Positions 26,892 through 35,937 of a stretch of 64,000 nt of DNA are shown one piece after another. The notes below the pieces were generated by a model that was not told where the DNA came from, made no database searches, and saw nothing but the letters and a program-made list of their open reading frames with translations. Each line of letters opens with the position of its first letter. Position 1 is the stretch's first letter. Origin of the DNA: CAWAXW01 sp963786155. GTDB lineage: Bacteria; Actinomycetota; CADDZG01; WHSQ01. Where the stretch lies: positions 2,046,001 through 2,110,000 of the forward strand of contig CAWAXW010000006.1 of assembly GCA_963786155.1 (NCBI GenBank), written 5' to 3'. The position numbers and the translations under genes are program-made.

Positions 26892-26897
26892 AGACTA
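26892..26897 (-). promoter_or_regulatory. -10 box of a leaderless promoter
   Basis: TAGTCT on the minus strand ends seven bases before the ATG at 26884. Confidence 0.45.
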
Positions 26898-26925
26898 CGG
26901 TCGTCCTCTCGATCCGGTTTTTGTT

Positions 26926-26931
26926 TAGCCT
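26926..26931 (+). promoter_or_regulatory. -10 box of a leaderless promoter
   Basis: TAGCCT lies six bases before the GTG at 26938 and three before the GTG at 26935, favouring the former as start codon. Confidence 0.45.
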
Positions 26932-26937
26932 GCGGTG

Positions 26938-27855
26938 GTGGACGAGCGATCGAGGCGCATAGTCGAAACGATGGGCCGCATCCACGGCGTCTATCCAGGC
27001 CATAGGGCGGTTCACGCGAAAGGGCTCTGCTCCCGAGGGACGTTCACCGCCACCCGCGAGGCGGCGTCTCTTTGCACGGCGCCCCATCTCCAAGGCGATG
27101 CCATCCCGGTCACAGTGCGACTCTCTAACGGCTCGGGCAAGCCGCTGCGCGCGGATGGGGCACGCACCGAACGAGGGATGGGCGTGAAGTTTCACCTACC
27201 CGGCGGCGGTTCGACCGACATCGTCTCGCTGACCCTGCCGGTCTTCTTCGTCCGCAACCCCGACGATTTCCTCGACTTCCTCGAAGCCCAGGTCCCGGAT
27301 CCGGAGACGGGTCGACCCGATCTGGCGCGCATAGAGGCGTTCGTGCAAGAGCATCCTGAGACCCAGACGGCTTTCGGCTTCTTGATGTTCTCGGAAGCGC
27401 CTGCCAGCTTCGCCAACTGCACGTTCTTCGGGATCCATGCCTTCAAGCTGACCGCGCCCGACGGCACCGAGCGCTACGTCAGATATCAGTGGATACCGGA
27501 TGCAGGGCCGGCAACGCTCTCCGACGACGAGACCCGCGCCTTAGGTCGCGACTATCTAGGCGAGGAGTTCGAACGGCGGGTAAGCGAAGGGCCCGTCGGA
27601 TACGAACTCTTCTTCCAGGTCGCAAACGAAGAGGACGACCCGACCGATCCGACCGTGCAATGGCCCGAAGAGCGTGAACGGGTAGCCGCCGGCAGGCTCG
27701 AGGTCACCGAGCTGTTCGATCCGCCCGATGGGTGCAAAGGCATGGTGTTCGACCCCGGCAACGTGATCGACGGGATCGAGCGATCGAACGACCTCATCCT
27801 GCACGCGCGCTCGCCGGCGTATTCAGTTTCCTACGAGCGAAGGTCCTCCGCTTAA
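26938..27855 (+). CDS. Small catalase-related heme peroxidase
   Basis: About 305 residues, much shorter than standard catalases (480 or more), which fits the catalase-related peroxidase group. The distal His lies in RAVHAKGLCSRGTFTATR, the same motif position as in catalase. The C-terminal RSPAYSVSYERR provides the Arg and proximal Tyr that binds heme. Other conserved parts are RLSNGSGKPLRADGARTERG, MGVKFHLPGG, VSLTLPVFFVRNPDDFLDF and FFGIHAFKLT. No signal peptide, so it acts in the cytoplasm, reducing peroxides. The gene ends two bases before the convergent DEAD-box helicase gene. Confidence 0.9.
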   Translation: MDERSRRIVETMGRIHGVYPGHRAVHAKGLCSRGTFTATREAASLCTAPHLQGDAIPVTVRLSNGSGKPLRADGARTERGMGVKFHLPGGGSTDIVSLTLPVFFVRNPDDFLDFLEAQVPDPETGRPDLARIEAFVQEHPETQTAFGFLMFSEAPASFANCTFFGIHAFKLTAPDGTERYVRYQWIPDAGPATLSDDETRALGRDYLGEEFERRVSEGPVGYELFFQVANEEDDPTDPTVQWPEERERVAAGRLEVTELFDPPDGCKGMVFDPGNVIDGIERSNDLILHARSPAYSVSYERRSSA

Positions 27856-27857
27856 CG

Positions 27858-29042
27858 CTAGAAGCGACGCTTGGTGCGGGACCTCATCTGCGAGCGGCGA
27901 CCGTGCGAGGAGTATGCGAGTGGTGCCGCCGCCAGCTTGAGGCCGTCGGCTTGGAACTCCTCCTTGAGTGCGAGCTGGTGGGCGATCAAGCTCACTTCGG
28001 CGAGCTGCGACGGAGCGACGAGTGTGACTCCGGCCCCCGTACGACCCGCTCGAGCGGTACGGCCCACGCGGTGCATGTAGTCCTTGTGATCCTGAGGCGG
28101 GTCGTAGTTGATCACGTGAGTGATGTCATCGAGGTCGAGGCCGCGTGCCGCGACGTCGGTCGCAACGAGAACATCGATCTTGCCGGCCGCAAAGGCATCG
28201 AGCGTCTTCTGCCGAGCCGGTTGCGTCATATCGCCGTGCATGGCCTTCGCCTTCACGCCCTTGTTCTTCAGGCGGACTTCGAGGCGATCGGCGCCTCGCT
28301 TCGTACGGACGAACACCAGAGCCAGCTCCCTCTCCTCCTCGAGGATGGATAGGAGCATGTCGACCTTTGCGTGATCGGCGACCGGGATGAACCGATGATC
28401 GGCTTCTTCGATCGCGAGCCTTGTCTCGATGATCTCGTGCTTGACGGCATCGCGCGTGTATGCGCGGGCGGCGTGGCCCGCGACGCCATCGAGCGTTGCC
28501 GAGAAGAACATCGTCTGACGATCCTTCTTTAGCAGGCGAACGATGCGGTCGACTTGAGGTTGGAAGCCCATATCGAGCATCCGGTCGGCTTCGTCCAGCA
28601 CGAGGATCGAGACGCTCTCTAGTGACAACATCCGGCGATTCACCAGGTCGGTGAGGCGGCCGGGGGTTGCTACTACGACATGCGCCTTACGAGCTCGTTC
28701 CGCCTGCTTGTCGAGCGATACTCCGCCGAACACAGGCGCTACCCGAAGGTTGCGGGCAGCGGCGATGTCGCGCATCTCCTCGGTGACCTGCACAGCCAGC
28801 TCCCGCGTAGGCACGAGAACGAGAGCCGCGGGGCGTTTCATCTCCGAGTTCAGTCGTTCGACGATCGGGATGCCGAAAGCCAGCGTCTTGCCCGAACCGG
28901 TCTTGGATTTAGCCAGGACGTCCTTGCCGGCGAGCGCGTCCTCGAGGACGAGGCTCTGGATGGGGAACGGGGTCTTGATACCCCGGCGTTCGAGCGCACT
29001 CGCGACAGCCTTCGACGCGCCTAGCTCAGCGAAAGTAGACAT
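27858..29042 (-). CDS. DEAD-box ATP-dependent RNA helicase (RhlE-like)
   Basis: Classical DEAD-box helicase of 394 residues. Motifs in order: Q motif (TPFPIQSL), Walker A (SKTGSGKTLAFG), PTRELAVQ, GG, TPGRL, DEAD (LVLDEADRMLDMG), SAT (FFSATLDG), then ARGLDL and HRVGRTARAG in the second RecA domain. The C-terminus is a short basic tail. A good AGGAG site precedes the ATG. A 182-base 5' region separates it from the PAC2 gene; such leaders are common for cold-induced helicases, but no known RNA motif was recognised. Role: remodelling of RNA or ribosome assembly. Confidence 0.95.
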   Translation of the reverse strand: MSTFAELGASKAVASALERRGIKTPFPIQSLVLEDALAGKDVLAKSKTGSGKTLAFGIPIVERLNSEMKRPAALVLVPTRELAVQVTEEMRDIAAARNLRVAPVFGGVSLDKQAERARKAHVVVATPGRLTDLVNRRMLSLESVSILVLDEADRMLDMGFQPQVDRIVRLLKKDRQTMFFSATLDGVAGHAARAYTRDAVKHEIIETRLAIEEADHRFIPVADHAKVDMLLSILEEERELALVFVRTKRGADRLEVRLKNKGVKAKAMHGDMTQPARQKTLDAFAAGKIDVLVATDVAARGLDLDDITHVINYDPPQDHKDYMHRVGRTARAGRTGAGVTLVAPSQLAEVSLIAHQLALKEEFQADGLKLAAAPLAYSSHGRRSQMRSRTKRRF

Positions 29043-29187
29043 TTGTCAGTTCCAACTCCTCTGGTCGGTAGGACCGCTACCGTCAACGGGAGATCAGACC
29101 AGCCCGTTTATCCAAAGGGAGAACCGGAAGGAAGATCTCACGAGCGACACCGTGCCGCCCTGGTAGTGCATTACTCATTTACAACAA

Positions 29188-29203
29188 GCACGCTAACACG
29201 TGC
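29188..29203 (-). terminator. Weak terminator hairpin after the PAC2 gene
   Basis: On the minus strand GCACG-TGTTAG-CGTGC forms a 5-bp stem followed by TTGTTGT, just downstream of the PAC2 stop at 29225. Short and only moderately stable; it may separate PAC2 from the helicase message. Confidence 0.4.
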
Positions 29204-29224
29204 ATTCCTTACTATTCGGCATCT

Positions 29225-30076
29225 TCAGGGGCTGAATGGAGTCGGTCCTCCGTCGCCCTTCTGGGTGCGGAGGAACCTTTCAACCTCTTCTCCTATGTTC
29301 TCCGCGCCTAGGGCGTTCTCCTCCCCCACGGCGCTCTGCAGGCGTTCCAGATAAGCCTGGGCCTCGGGGTTGTCGGCGAATATGTCCACGAGCGCCTTGG
29401 CTTGGGCCGCCGCCTGTTCTTCGAGCTCGCCGGCGCCGATCGTCACCGACAAGTGGGTTTCCACCTTGCGGACGAGCGCTATCGCACCGGCGGCGAAGGC
29501 GCCTGCATAGTGAGGCACCTGAGCCCAGAACCCCACCGCGGGGACGCCGCCTTCGGCGAGCTTCCATTCGATCAAGCTCACCGCAGCGGCAGGCACACGC
29601 AGCAGGCCGGAAGTTGGGGCCCCTTCGTGCATCAGATCGTCGCTCGACGCTGTCATCATCACGGGTGTTGGGGCCGTGTGAGGAACGGCCGCAGGTATGG
29701 CTCCGAGACTTATGTACTCGACAACGCCGAAGCGCTTAACCAGATCCTGTACTCCTGCGGCGAACTCGTTCCATCTGTAGTCCGGTTCCGGTCCCGTCAG
29801 CACGAATACATCTCGCTCGGCGAGCTTTCGCCAGATGAGTGCCATAGTCGGCATGACGAATCGTTTCGGCCGTCCGTCCGCGATGTCGAGGATGGGGCGG
29901 TGGCTGCGATAGTCGAATAGCGAATCGGGGTCGAACTGCACGACGATCTCGCCGCCCTCCGCGATGTGACGAGCAGCAGTTGTTCCTGCCGCGCCGGCAT
30001 CGACCCAGTCTTCGAACGACACGATCAAGGCCGGTGCCCGCACATCCTCGGGCTCGAGGATCACTTCGTATGCCAT
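29225..30076 (-). CDS. PAC2 family protein (proteasome-assembly-chaperone-like)
   Basis: A 283-residue protein with the PAC2 fold: ALIVSFEDWVDAGAAGTTAA near the N-terminus, LFDYRSHRPILDIADGRP, DVFVLTGPEPDYRWNEF, and the later GVPAVGFWAQVPHYAG core, with a helical C-terminus. The fold is shared with archaeal and eukaryotic proteasome assembly chaperones; the actinobacterial members are conserved, but their roles are not well defined. No signal peptide; cytoplasmic. A TAAGCT box six bases upstream of the ATG suggests a leaderless mRNA. Confidence 0.9.
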   Translation of the reverse strand: MAYEVILEPEDVRAPALIVSFEDWVDAGAAGTTAARHIAEGGEIVVQFDPDSLFDYRSHRPILDIADGRPKRFVMPTMALIWRKLAERDVFVLTGPEPDYRWNEFAAGVQDLVKRFGVVEYISLGAIPAAVPHTAPTPVMMTASSDDLMHEGAPTSGLLRVPAAAVSLIEWKLAEGGVPAVGFWAQVPHYAGAFAAGAIALVRKVETHLSVTIGAGELEEQAAAQAKALVDIFADNPEAQAYLERLQSAVGEENALGAENIGEEVERFLRTQKGDGGPTPFSP

Positions 30077-30082
30077 GGCCTC

Positions 30083-30088
30083 AGCTTA
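30083..30088 (-). promoter_or_regulatory. -10 box of a leaderless promoter
   Basis: TAAGCT on the minus strand ends six bases before the ATG at 30076. Confidence 0.45.
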
Positions 30089-30113
30089 GCCAGCCGGGAA
30101 GCCAGTGCCTCCC

Positions 30114-32039
30114 CTAGAGCGCGGGGCGGCAGGGCTGGTTTCGCAGCGTGCAGGCGGGATAGCCCGTGGGTGCGCTATCTCCATCCAGTAGCGGCAGCGC
30201 TATCGAGGATCCGGTGGTGTGGATCGTGTTCAAGGCGGCGTTGGGGAGCAATGCGAATCCCCACAAGTCTGGCTGGACGTGCGGCGCCTCGATGTAGATG
30301 CGGATCTTCGAGCCCGTCGCGGAAGGCATGGGCGAAGGGGAAGATCTCGATCGACATCGGCGTGGCCTGCCCGGGAACGAGAGGCTGCACGTCGGTCGTC
30401 AGATGGGTTTGGTAAGGCCTCAGCGGATTCGATAGTTCCGCGTCGAGCTTGCGATGGCTGGCTCGCAGCCAGCCCTGTTGCACGAACACTTCCTGTCCAT
30501 CGGAGCGCACCTCGGTCAAGGTGACCTGGAAGTCGGTGTCGGGCTGCGTCGAGGAGACCATCAAGTCCACCGAGCCTGGCCCCGCAAAGAGCTTGTCGGA
30601 CTCGAGGGCCGGCGTCTCGAACGTCGCGTAAGTCCCCTCGGGAGGAGTTTCGCTCCACGACCCTTTGGTCTGGTCGGGAAGCTGGCCTGTGAGCTTGTAG
30701 CCGCCGCGCGCCTGAGTGCCCACGCCGGGGAGGTAGGCATAGCCGACGGTGCCACCGTCGGCATCCGGTTCCGCACCCAACGTGCCGTCGGAGTTGAAGT
30801 GAAGGCGCATCACGCTCTGATTCGGGGGCGGCCACGACGCGTAGGTCTCGGTCCACGCGGGACGCGGTTGCCGCCGGCACCCGTTTCCCAGTTGATCTGG
30901 GCCTTGTCGCTCGCCTCGTAGCGCGCCAGGGCCTCCTCGAAAGTCTCGGCGCGCGTCACCGCGGCGCCATCGGGGCCGGTCTCGGTGACCGTGCCGCCCT
31001 GATAGCTCGCGGGGATCTCCTGGGCGAGGTAGAAGCGGAGGAAATCGTCGATGTAAGGCAGCACGTCGCTGCCGTAGTACTCACCGTGATCGCCGTTGGT
31101 GAACAACGATCGCCAAGTCAACTCAGGCGAGAAACGCTCGGTCAGTTCGGTTGCGCGCGAACCCACTTGTTCGTCCTGCCAGGCTTCGATCAGGAACGTC
31201 GGCACTTCGATGTTGTGGGCCCAGTACCAGGGGGACCGCTCCCAGAAGAGGTCGCCATCGAAGTGGTTGTAGAGCGCCTTGACGAAGGGGTTCTGCGGTG
31301 GGTTCGCGACGTGATCGACGGTGTTGCGAGAACACGTCTGGTCGAACTCCTGACGGTTGATCTGATCCTCGATCGGGGCCTGGAACGGCTCGTAGATCCG
31401 TCCCGCCGACCAACCGGCGGCGAACGTGACGTTCATGATCCCACCGGGATAGGGCACGTCACGGTAAAGATCGCCGAAGACATGGCCGGGAACTATGGCA
31501 ACGAGACCTTCTGGAGTTTCGACCTCGCCCCCTCGTTGCAATGGTTGGCCGGCCACGAACAACTGCGTGATCCCCGGATATGACTTGCCGACCATCGCGA
31601 TGCGGCCGTTCGACCAGGACTGCCCAGCGAGGAAATCGATCGCCTCGCGGCCGTCCTCGGCCTGGCGCGGCTCGAAGTAGTCGAAGTCTCCTCCCGAGCA
31701 CCCGGTCCCGCGGAGGTTCAGTCCGATGACCGCGTAGCCCTCACACGTGAAGTGCCGGTGGAGGCCATCCCAGATGTGGAGGCCCGGCTGATAGCCGGAG
31801 TAATCCATGACCGCCGGGTAGGGGCCCGGCCCCGCGATCTCGTCCTTGGGCAGGAAGACCTGATAGTGGAGGGTGGTCGCGTCCGGAGTGCCCTGCGCGA
31901 CCGGGATGTAGCCGCTCACGCGCTCCTTGGCGCAATCGGGGGGGTTGTCATGGTGGGCCGCAGCGGGGGCCGATAGGTACGTCGGAAGGAGAGCGCCCAG
32001 CAGGGCGGCGACGAGCAAGGCACGTAGAACCCGGGACAC
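30114..32039 (-). CDS. Exported X-Pro dipeptidyl-peptidase/CocE-type S15 hydrolase, two frameshifts
   Basis: The GTG at 32039 follows ACGGAGG and starts a signal peptide (MSRVLRALLVAALLGALLPT). The alpha/beta-hydrolase core has the nucleophile in AMVGKSYPGITQLFV and a likely His in TNGDHGEYYG. The frame breaks near 30865; restoring one missing base gives VPAWTETYASWPPPNQSVM and leads into the PepX C-terminal jelly-roll (SDKLFAGPGSVDLMVSST, MSIEIFPFAHAFR). A second break near 30312 (one extra G) is repaired to GSKIRIYIEAPHVQPDLWGF and the stop at 30114. The repaired length is about 640 residues. It probably cleaves Pro-containing peptides or esters outside the cell. Confidence 0.87.
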
Positions 32040-32117
32040 AGCGGACCTCCGTGAGAAAAGGGATTTCTCACACGATTCGCCGCCTTTGCTCGCTCTCCTG
32101 CGAGCCCGGAGGAGCGC

Positions 32118-32540
32118 CTAGAAGGTGTCCCAGCTATCCCTGGAGAGGAAGAATCCGTGATCACCCTCGTTGCGGCATGTGAGGCCCGATTTTCGGGAGC
32201 GGCAGACGATCCCCTTGCGCTTCCACTTCTTCCCGTACTCGAGGATCGGTGAGCTCGAGTCGTAGACCGTGTCGCCGGCGCAGACCGGCCCGGCTTTCCC
32301 TTCCACCGGCACGCTCAGCCCCGTCCAATCCCCTTCGCATTGGCCCTTCGGCTCGGGCTTGAGTCCGGACAGGATGTCGCATCGCAGGTCCCCGCCATAG
32401 AAGCCGCAGCCGATGTTCTCCGAGGGAGTCCGGAACGTCTTGCTCTTGAGAGGCTCGGCCTTAGCCGGTGGGCCGGCAGTGACCGACATCGCGACGAGCA
32501 CTGCAGCGATCGTCGCGATCCTGGTCGTTCTTTTCCTCAT
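32118..32540 (-). CDS. Small exported Cys-rich protein (DUF6636-like)
   Basis: About 140 residues. The ATG at 32540 has GAGGCGAGG upstream and starts a signal peptide (MRKRTTRIATIAAVLVAMSV, cleavage near AKAEP). The mature part has the pattern FRTPSENIGCGFYGGDLRCD, then GQCEGDW, PVCAGDT, IVCRSRKSGLTCRNEGDHGF: six Cys that probably form disulfides. This matches a family of small actinobacterial exported proteins known only as a domain of unknown function. The upstream in-frame start at 32699 would read into the neighbouring gene and is rejected. Confidence 0.78.
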   Translation of the reverse strand: MRKRTTRIATIAAVLVAMSVTAGPPAKAEPLKSKTFRTPSENIGCGFYGGDLRCDILSGLKPEPKGQCEGDWTGLSVPVEGKAGPVCAGDTVYDSSSPILEYGKKWKRKGIVCRSRKSGLTCRNEGDHGFFLSRDSWDTF

Positions 32541-32553
32541 CGCCTCGCCTCGC

Positions 32554-33096
32554 CTAGGGCTCGAAGCCCGCGCAGAGCTCAGTAAGACCATTGCTGATGT
32601 TCTCGCTCGCCTTTTGGAAACCCGATGACTGGAATTCCTCGCCGATCTCGGCGAACTTCTGGGCATCTTGCGGGCTCGAGTACGTCGACGGGTCGGCAAG
32701 ATCTATACCTGCCTCTTCGAGATCAGTGAAGAACTGGCGGTAAGCGGTGGCGAGCACTTCGAAATCGGCTCTAAGCTCTTCCGGCGCGGCGTCAACCATT
32801 CGATCGAAGGACTCGATGGTGTCCTCGATGTCGCCCGAGCTATTCGGATCGGCGGCTGCGCCAAGGCTCGCGGCGCTCGCGAGGGCGAGACCGATCTCGG
32901 CGCAATCTTCGTCCGACAGCTCGCCGAGGGCATCTTCCACGCCCTCCTCGACCGCATCGTCTACTGCGTCCTCGACCGCATCCTCGGCTGCGTCCTGTAC
33001 CGCTTCACCGGTCGGCTCTGTTTCGTCGTCCCCGCCGCAGGCGCCGAGGGCGAGAGCCACCACGGCAAGAAGAACCATCCACCTGCGAAGTGCCAT
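32554..33096 (-). CDS. Acidic lipoprotein with helical repeat
   Basis: 180 residues. The ATG at 33096 follows GGGAGG and begins a lipoprotein signal (MALRRWMVLLAVVALALGAC, Cys lipobox). After the Cys comes an acidic stretch with a repeated four-residue pattern (EDAVEDAVDDAVEEGVEDAL), which should form an amphipathic helix or coiled coil. The rest is helical with two further Cys (DEDCAEIG, LTELCAGF). No family recognised. It precedes the small exported protein by 13 bases and the two are probably one transcription unit. Confidence 0.78.
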   Translation of the reverse strand: MALRRWMVLLAVVALALGACGGDDETEPTGEAVQDAAEDAVEDAVDDAVEEGVEDALGELSDEDCAEIGLALASAASLGAAADPNSSGDIEDTIESFDRMVDAAPEELRADFEVLATAYRQFFTDLEEAGIDLADPSTYSSPQDAQKFAEIGEEFQSSGFQKASENISNGLTELCAGFEP

Positions 33097-33207
33097 CGCA
33101 GCTACCTCCCGCATCAGGGTCCGAGTCGCCGTCCATCGTAGGGGGGCCGGGTTCGAGTCACCAGGGGGTTGGCGCCGCGATCGCGATTTACGGGCATCAT
33201 TTCCCAG

Positions 33208-33651
33208 ATGAAGAGTCGTCGGGACATGCTCTCTCGGGGGATCCGATTGATCCGTGTGGCCGTCGCGCTCCTCGCGGTCGCTGCGATGACCGCGTGCGGG
33301 GATGACGAGCCCGCCGGCGGTGCTCCCATCGAGATTGATCTGAGGATCAGGCACTCGGCTTTCATCCCGGAGCGTCTCGAGGTCGATGAGGGAGACACGG
33401 TTCTCTTCATCGTGCGCAACACCGATCCCATCGCCCACGAGCTGATCGTGGGCGACGAAGAGGTTCAGCAGATCCACGAAGAGGGGACCGAGACGCACCA
33501 CGGCGCGAAGCCCGGTGAGATCTCCGTCCCCGCCGGCGAGACCCGCACCACGACCTACGAGTTCGACAAGGCCGGGACCCTCATCTACGGCTGCCACCTT
33601 CCGGGGCACTACGCCTTCGGCATGAAGGGGACGATCGCCATCGAGGGCTGA
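33208..33651 (+). CDS. Cupredoxin-type copper lipoprotein
   Basis: About 147 residues. A lipoprotein signal ends in AAMTAC, so the protein is anchored outside the membrane. The cupredoxin domain has the strands FIPERLEVDEGDTVLFIVRN and copper ligands His (IAHELIVG), Cys and His (YGCHLPGHYAFGM) and Met. The start is uncertain: ATG 33208 or 33226. Cupredoxins carry electrons or sense/hold copper. No oxidase gene is adjacent; it is divergent from the acidic lipoprotein. Confidence 0.83.
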   Translation: MKSRRDMLSRGIRLIRVAVALLAVAAMTACGDDEPAGGAPIEIDLRIRHSAFIPERLEVDEGDTVLFIVRNTDPIAHELIVGDEEVQQIHEEGTETHHGAKPGEISVPAGETRTTTYEFDKAGTLIYGCHLPGHYAFGMKGTIAIEG

Positions 33652-33730
33652 GTGCCCCGACACCTCTGCTCGATCGGATTCCTCTGTTACAGCCGCGCAA
33701 ATTCTCGATGAACAGGGCTTCGACCAAGCA

Positions 33731-33765
33731 GGTAAAGGCGGCCGGGCCGCCAAATCACGGGTACC
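33731..33765 (+). repeat. Stem-loop upstream of the GDPD-PHP gene
   Basis: GGCGGC (33737-33742) pairs with GCCGCC (33746-33751) across a CGG loop; GGTA (33731-33734) and TACC (33762-33765) could close an outer helix. It lies 48-82 bases before the ATG at 33813. It could be a cis-regulatory RNA or a DNA operator. No known riboswitch consensus fits. Confidence 0.3.
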
Positions 33766-33812
33766 GAAGCTCGACGTGATCGCGCACAGGCGCGCAAGGC
33801 CACGGAGGTGAC

Positions 33813-35837
33813 ATGCGTACGTCCAGGATCGTTCGAGGCGCGCTAGCGCTACTCGCGGGGATCGTTGCCTCCGCCAACCTCCCGATGGGGGCCGCAGCAC
33901 CGGCCGGCTCACCGATCGCGAACGTTTCCCATCGCGGAGCGTCGGGCTGGGCCCCCGAACACACGCTGGCCGCCTACGACCTCGCCCTAGAGATGGGCGC
34001 CGACTTCATCGAACAGGATCTCCAGCAGACCGCCGACGGAGTGCTTGTCGTCCTTCACGATGCCACTCTCGACAGGACGGTTCGGGGCCCGGTCGAGAAC
34101 TGCGTCGGTCCCGTCAACACGAAGACCCTGGCTCAGATCAAGACCTGCGATGCCGGCTCCTGGTTCAACGAGTCCTACCCCGAGCGCGCCCGGCCCGAGT
34201 ACGTGGGGTTGAAGGTCCCCACGCTCGAGGAAGTCTTCCAGCGCTACGGCAAGAAGGTGCGGTACTACATCGAGACCAAGAACCCTGAAGTCGCGCCGGG
34301 CATGGACGAGGCGCTGGTGGATCTCATCGAGAGATACGGGCTGCGCGAGGGCGCGGTCACGCGCTGGCAAGTGTTGATCCAGTCGTTCTCGCCTGAGAGC
34401 CTCATCAAGATCAACGCCCTCGATCCGGCGCTGCCGTTGATCCAACTCGGGCTCGGCGGCGATCAGCAAACGTTGGAGGCCACCTCGCGCTACTCGGTGG
34501 GGATCGGTCCTTCATTCGGAGGCGTCACCAAGGAGTTGGTGGATTCCGCCCATGCCCTTTGCCTCGACGTTCATCCCTACACGGTCAACGACGTCGAAGA
34601 CATGCAGGGCCTCATCGACATGGGCGTCGACGGCATGTTCACGAACTATCCCGACCGTCTCGCCGAGCTCAAGACAGGAGGGCACTACTCGGCCGCGCGC
34701 GCCGCCGCCGAGTTCCGGCAATGTCGCGACGATTTCCCTCTCAAGGAGAAGGGCGGCGAACTTCAGCACTTCGTCGGTGCGCTCCACGAGCACTCGGCCT
34801 ACTCGGATGGGTACCCGGGATCGCGCCCTGCGGACTACCTCGCCTCCGGGAAGTCGTTTGGGTTGGACTTCATGGGAGGCAGCGAACACTCCGACAACCT
34901 CGGCGTGCCGTTCGTCTTGAACGAGGAGTGCTTGACGCCGGCCATCGCTTCGTGCGCGATCGCCGACGACGACAACGCGATGGACTCTTTCCGGAAGTGG
35001 GATGCGATCCAAGAACAATCGGCCGCCGCCACGGATGAGGACTTCACGGCGTTCCGGGGCTTCGAGTGGAGCTCGGACCGCAACGGCCACATCAACGTCT
35101 ACTTCTCGGACAACTACACGTCGGACAAGACCGATGGAGGGAACGCCTCGCTCGAGACCTTCTACCGGTGGCTGCGCACGCCGGTGGACATGGAAGGCGG
35201 GTCCGATGGGATCGCCGTGTTCAACCATCCCGGGGGCAAGAAGCTCCACGACTCCGACCCCGCGGTCAACTGGAACAACTTTGCTTATGTGCCTTCTCTG
35301 GACTATCGCTTCGTCGGGCTCGAGGTCTACAACCGTACGCGCAACTACGACCCCTACTTCGTGCAAGCCCTCGATAGGGGCTGGCACGTTGGAGCCGTCG
35401 GCGCCGAGGACCTGGGTCACGTTCGAGAAGACCAATGGGGGGCACCCGAGTACGCCAAAACGGTGATCATCGCCGAGGACAACGACGCACCCTCGCTGCA
35501 TGAAGCGATGCTGGCCCGGCGCTTCTACGCCATCCTGGACCCCGCCGTCCGGATCGAGATGGACGCCGACGGCGAGCCGATGGGTTCCCGGATCCTTCGG
35601 GCACCGGGAGAGAACGTGACCATATCGGCGACCGTGCCGGGCGCTTACTCGACAGAGCTCGTAACCGGGGGTGGCCAGATCGTGGCCACAGGGAGCGGCA
35701 GCAGCTCCAAGCTTCATTACAAAGCACTCGCCACCAAGGATGAGGCCTGGTACTTCGTCCGGGTGATAGACGCAGGCGGCCAGGTCGTCGGCTACTCGTC
35801 CCCCGTGTGGATCACCGCCGACGCCGTCCTGGACTGA
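33813..35837 (+). CDS. Exported glycerophosphodiester phosphodiesterase fused to a PHP-type metallohydrolase
   Basis: 674 residues. The ATG follows GGAGGTGAC and a signal peptide (MRTSRIVRGALALLAGIVAS). Residues about 35-288 are a GDPD domain: HRGASGWAPEHT (40-51), FIEQDLQQTADGVLVVLHD with Glu67, Asp69 and His82, and DVHPYTVNDVEDM near the end. From about 318 a second hydrolase begins with the PHP motif ALHEHSAYSDG (His325, His327), then GSEHSDNLG and AVFNHPGGKK, as in CehA/McbA-like metallohydrolases. The C-terminal about 80 residues look beta-rich. The fusion suggests stepwise phosphoester breakdown outside the cell, in keeping with the phospholipase C downstream. Confidence 0.88.
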   Translation: MRTSRIVRGALALLAGIVASANLPMGAAAPAGSPIANVSHRGASGWAPEHTLAAYDLALEMGADFIEQDLQQTADGVLVVLHDATLDRTVRGPVENCVGPVNTKTLAQIKTCDAGSWFNESYPERARPEYVGLKVPTLEEVFQRYGKKVRYYIETKNPEVAPGMDEALVDLIERYGLREGAVTRWQVLIQSFSPESLIKINALDPALPLIQLGLGGDQQTLEATSRYSVGIGPSFGGVTKELVDSAHALCLDVHPYTVNDVEDMQGLIDMGVDGMFTNYPDRLAELKTGGHYSAARAAAEFRQCRDDFPLKEKGGELQHFVGALHEHSAYSDGYPGSRPADYLASGKSFGLDFMGGSEHSDNLGVPFVLNEECLTPAIASCAIADDDNAMDSFRKWDAIQEQSAAATDEDFTAFRGFEWSSDRNGHINVYFSDNYTSDKTDGGNASLETFYRWLRTPVDMEGGSDGIAVFNHPGGKKLHDSDPAVNWNNFAYVPSLDYRFVGLEVYNRTRNYDPYFVQALDRGWHVGAVGAEDLGHVREDQWGAPEYAKTVIIAEDNDAPSLHEAMLARRFYAILDPAVRIEMDADGEPMGSRILRAPGENVTISATVPGAYSTELVTGGGQIVATGSGSSSKLHYKALATKDEAWYFVRVIDAGGQVVGYSSPVWITADAVLD

Positions 35838-35937
35838 ACTTCAACTTCTCGTGAACTCGCGCTCCGCCGGCAGGGTTTGGCTTGTATCGCAAGAACGTTT
35901 CACCCATCAACAGATTCGACAGACCTAGGAGGTAGCG

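Noticed and set aside
33133..33170. GGGTTCGAGTC motif resembling a tRNA T arm
   Set aside because: The flanking sequence does not form a cloverleaf.
33725..33770. Cyclic-di-GMP-type riboswitch before the GDPD gene
   Set aside because: The conserved core nucleotides of that class cannot be placed; only a simple stem remains.
34512..35717. 401-residue open frame opposite the GDPD-PHP gene
   Set aside because: Antisense shadow; no motif, while the plus strand has catalytic residues for two families.
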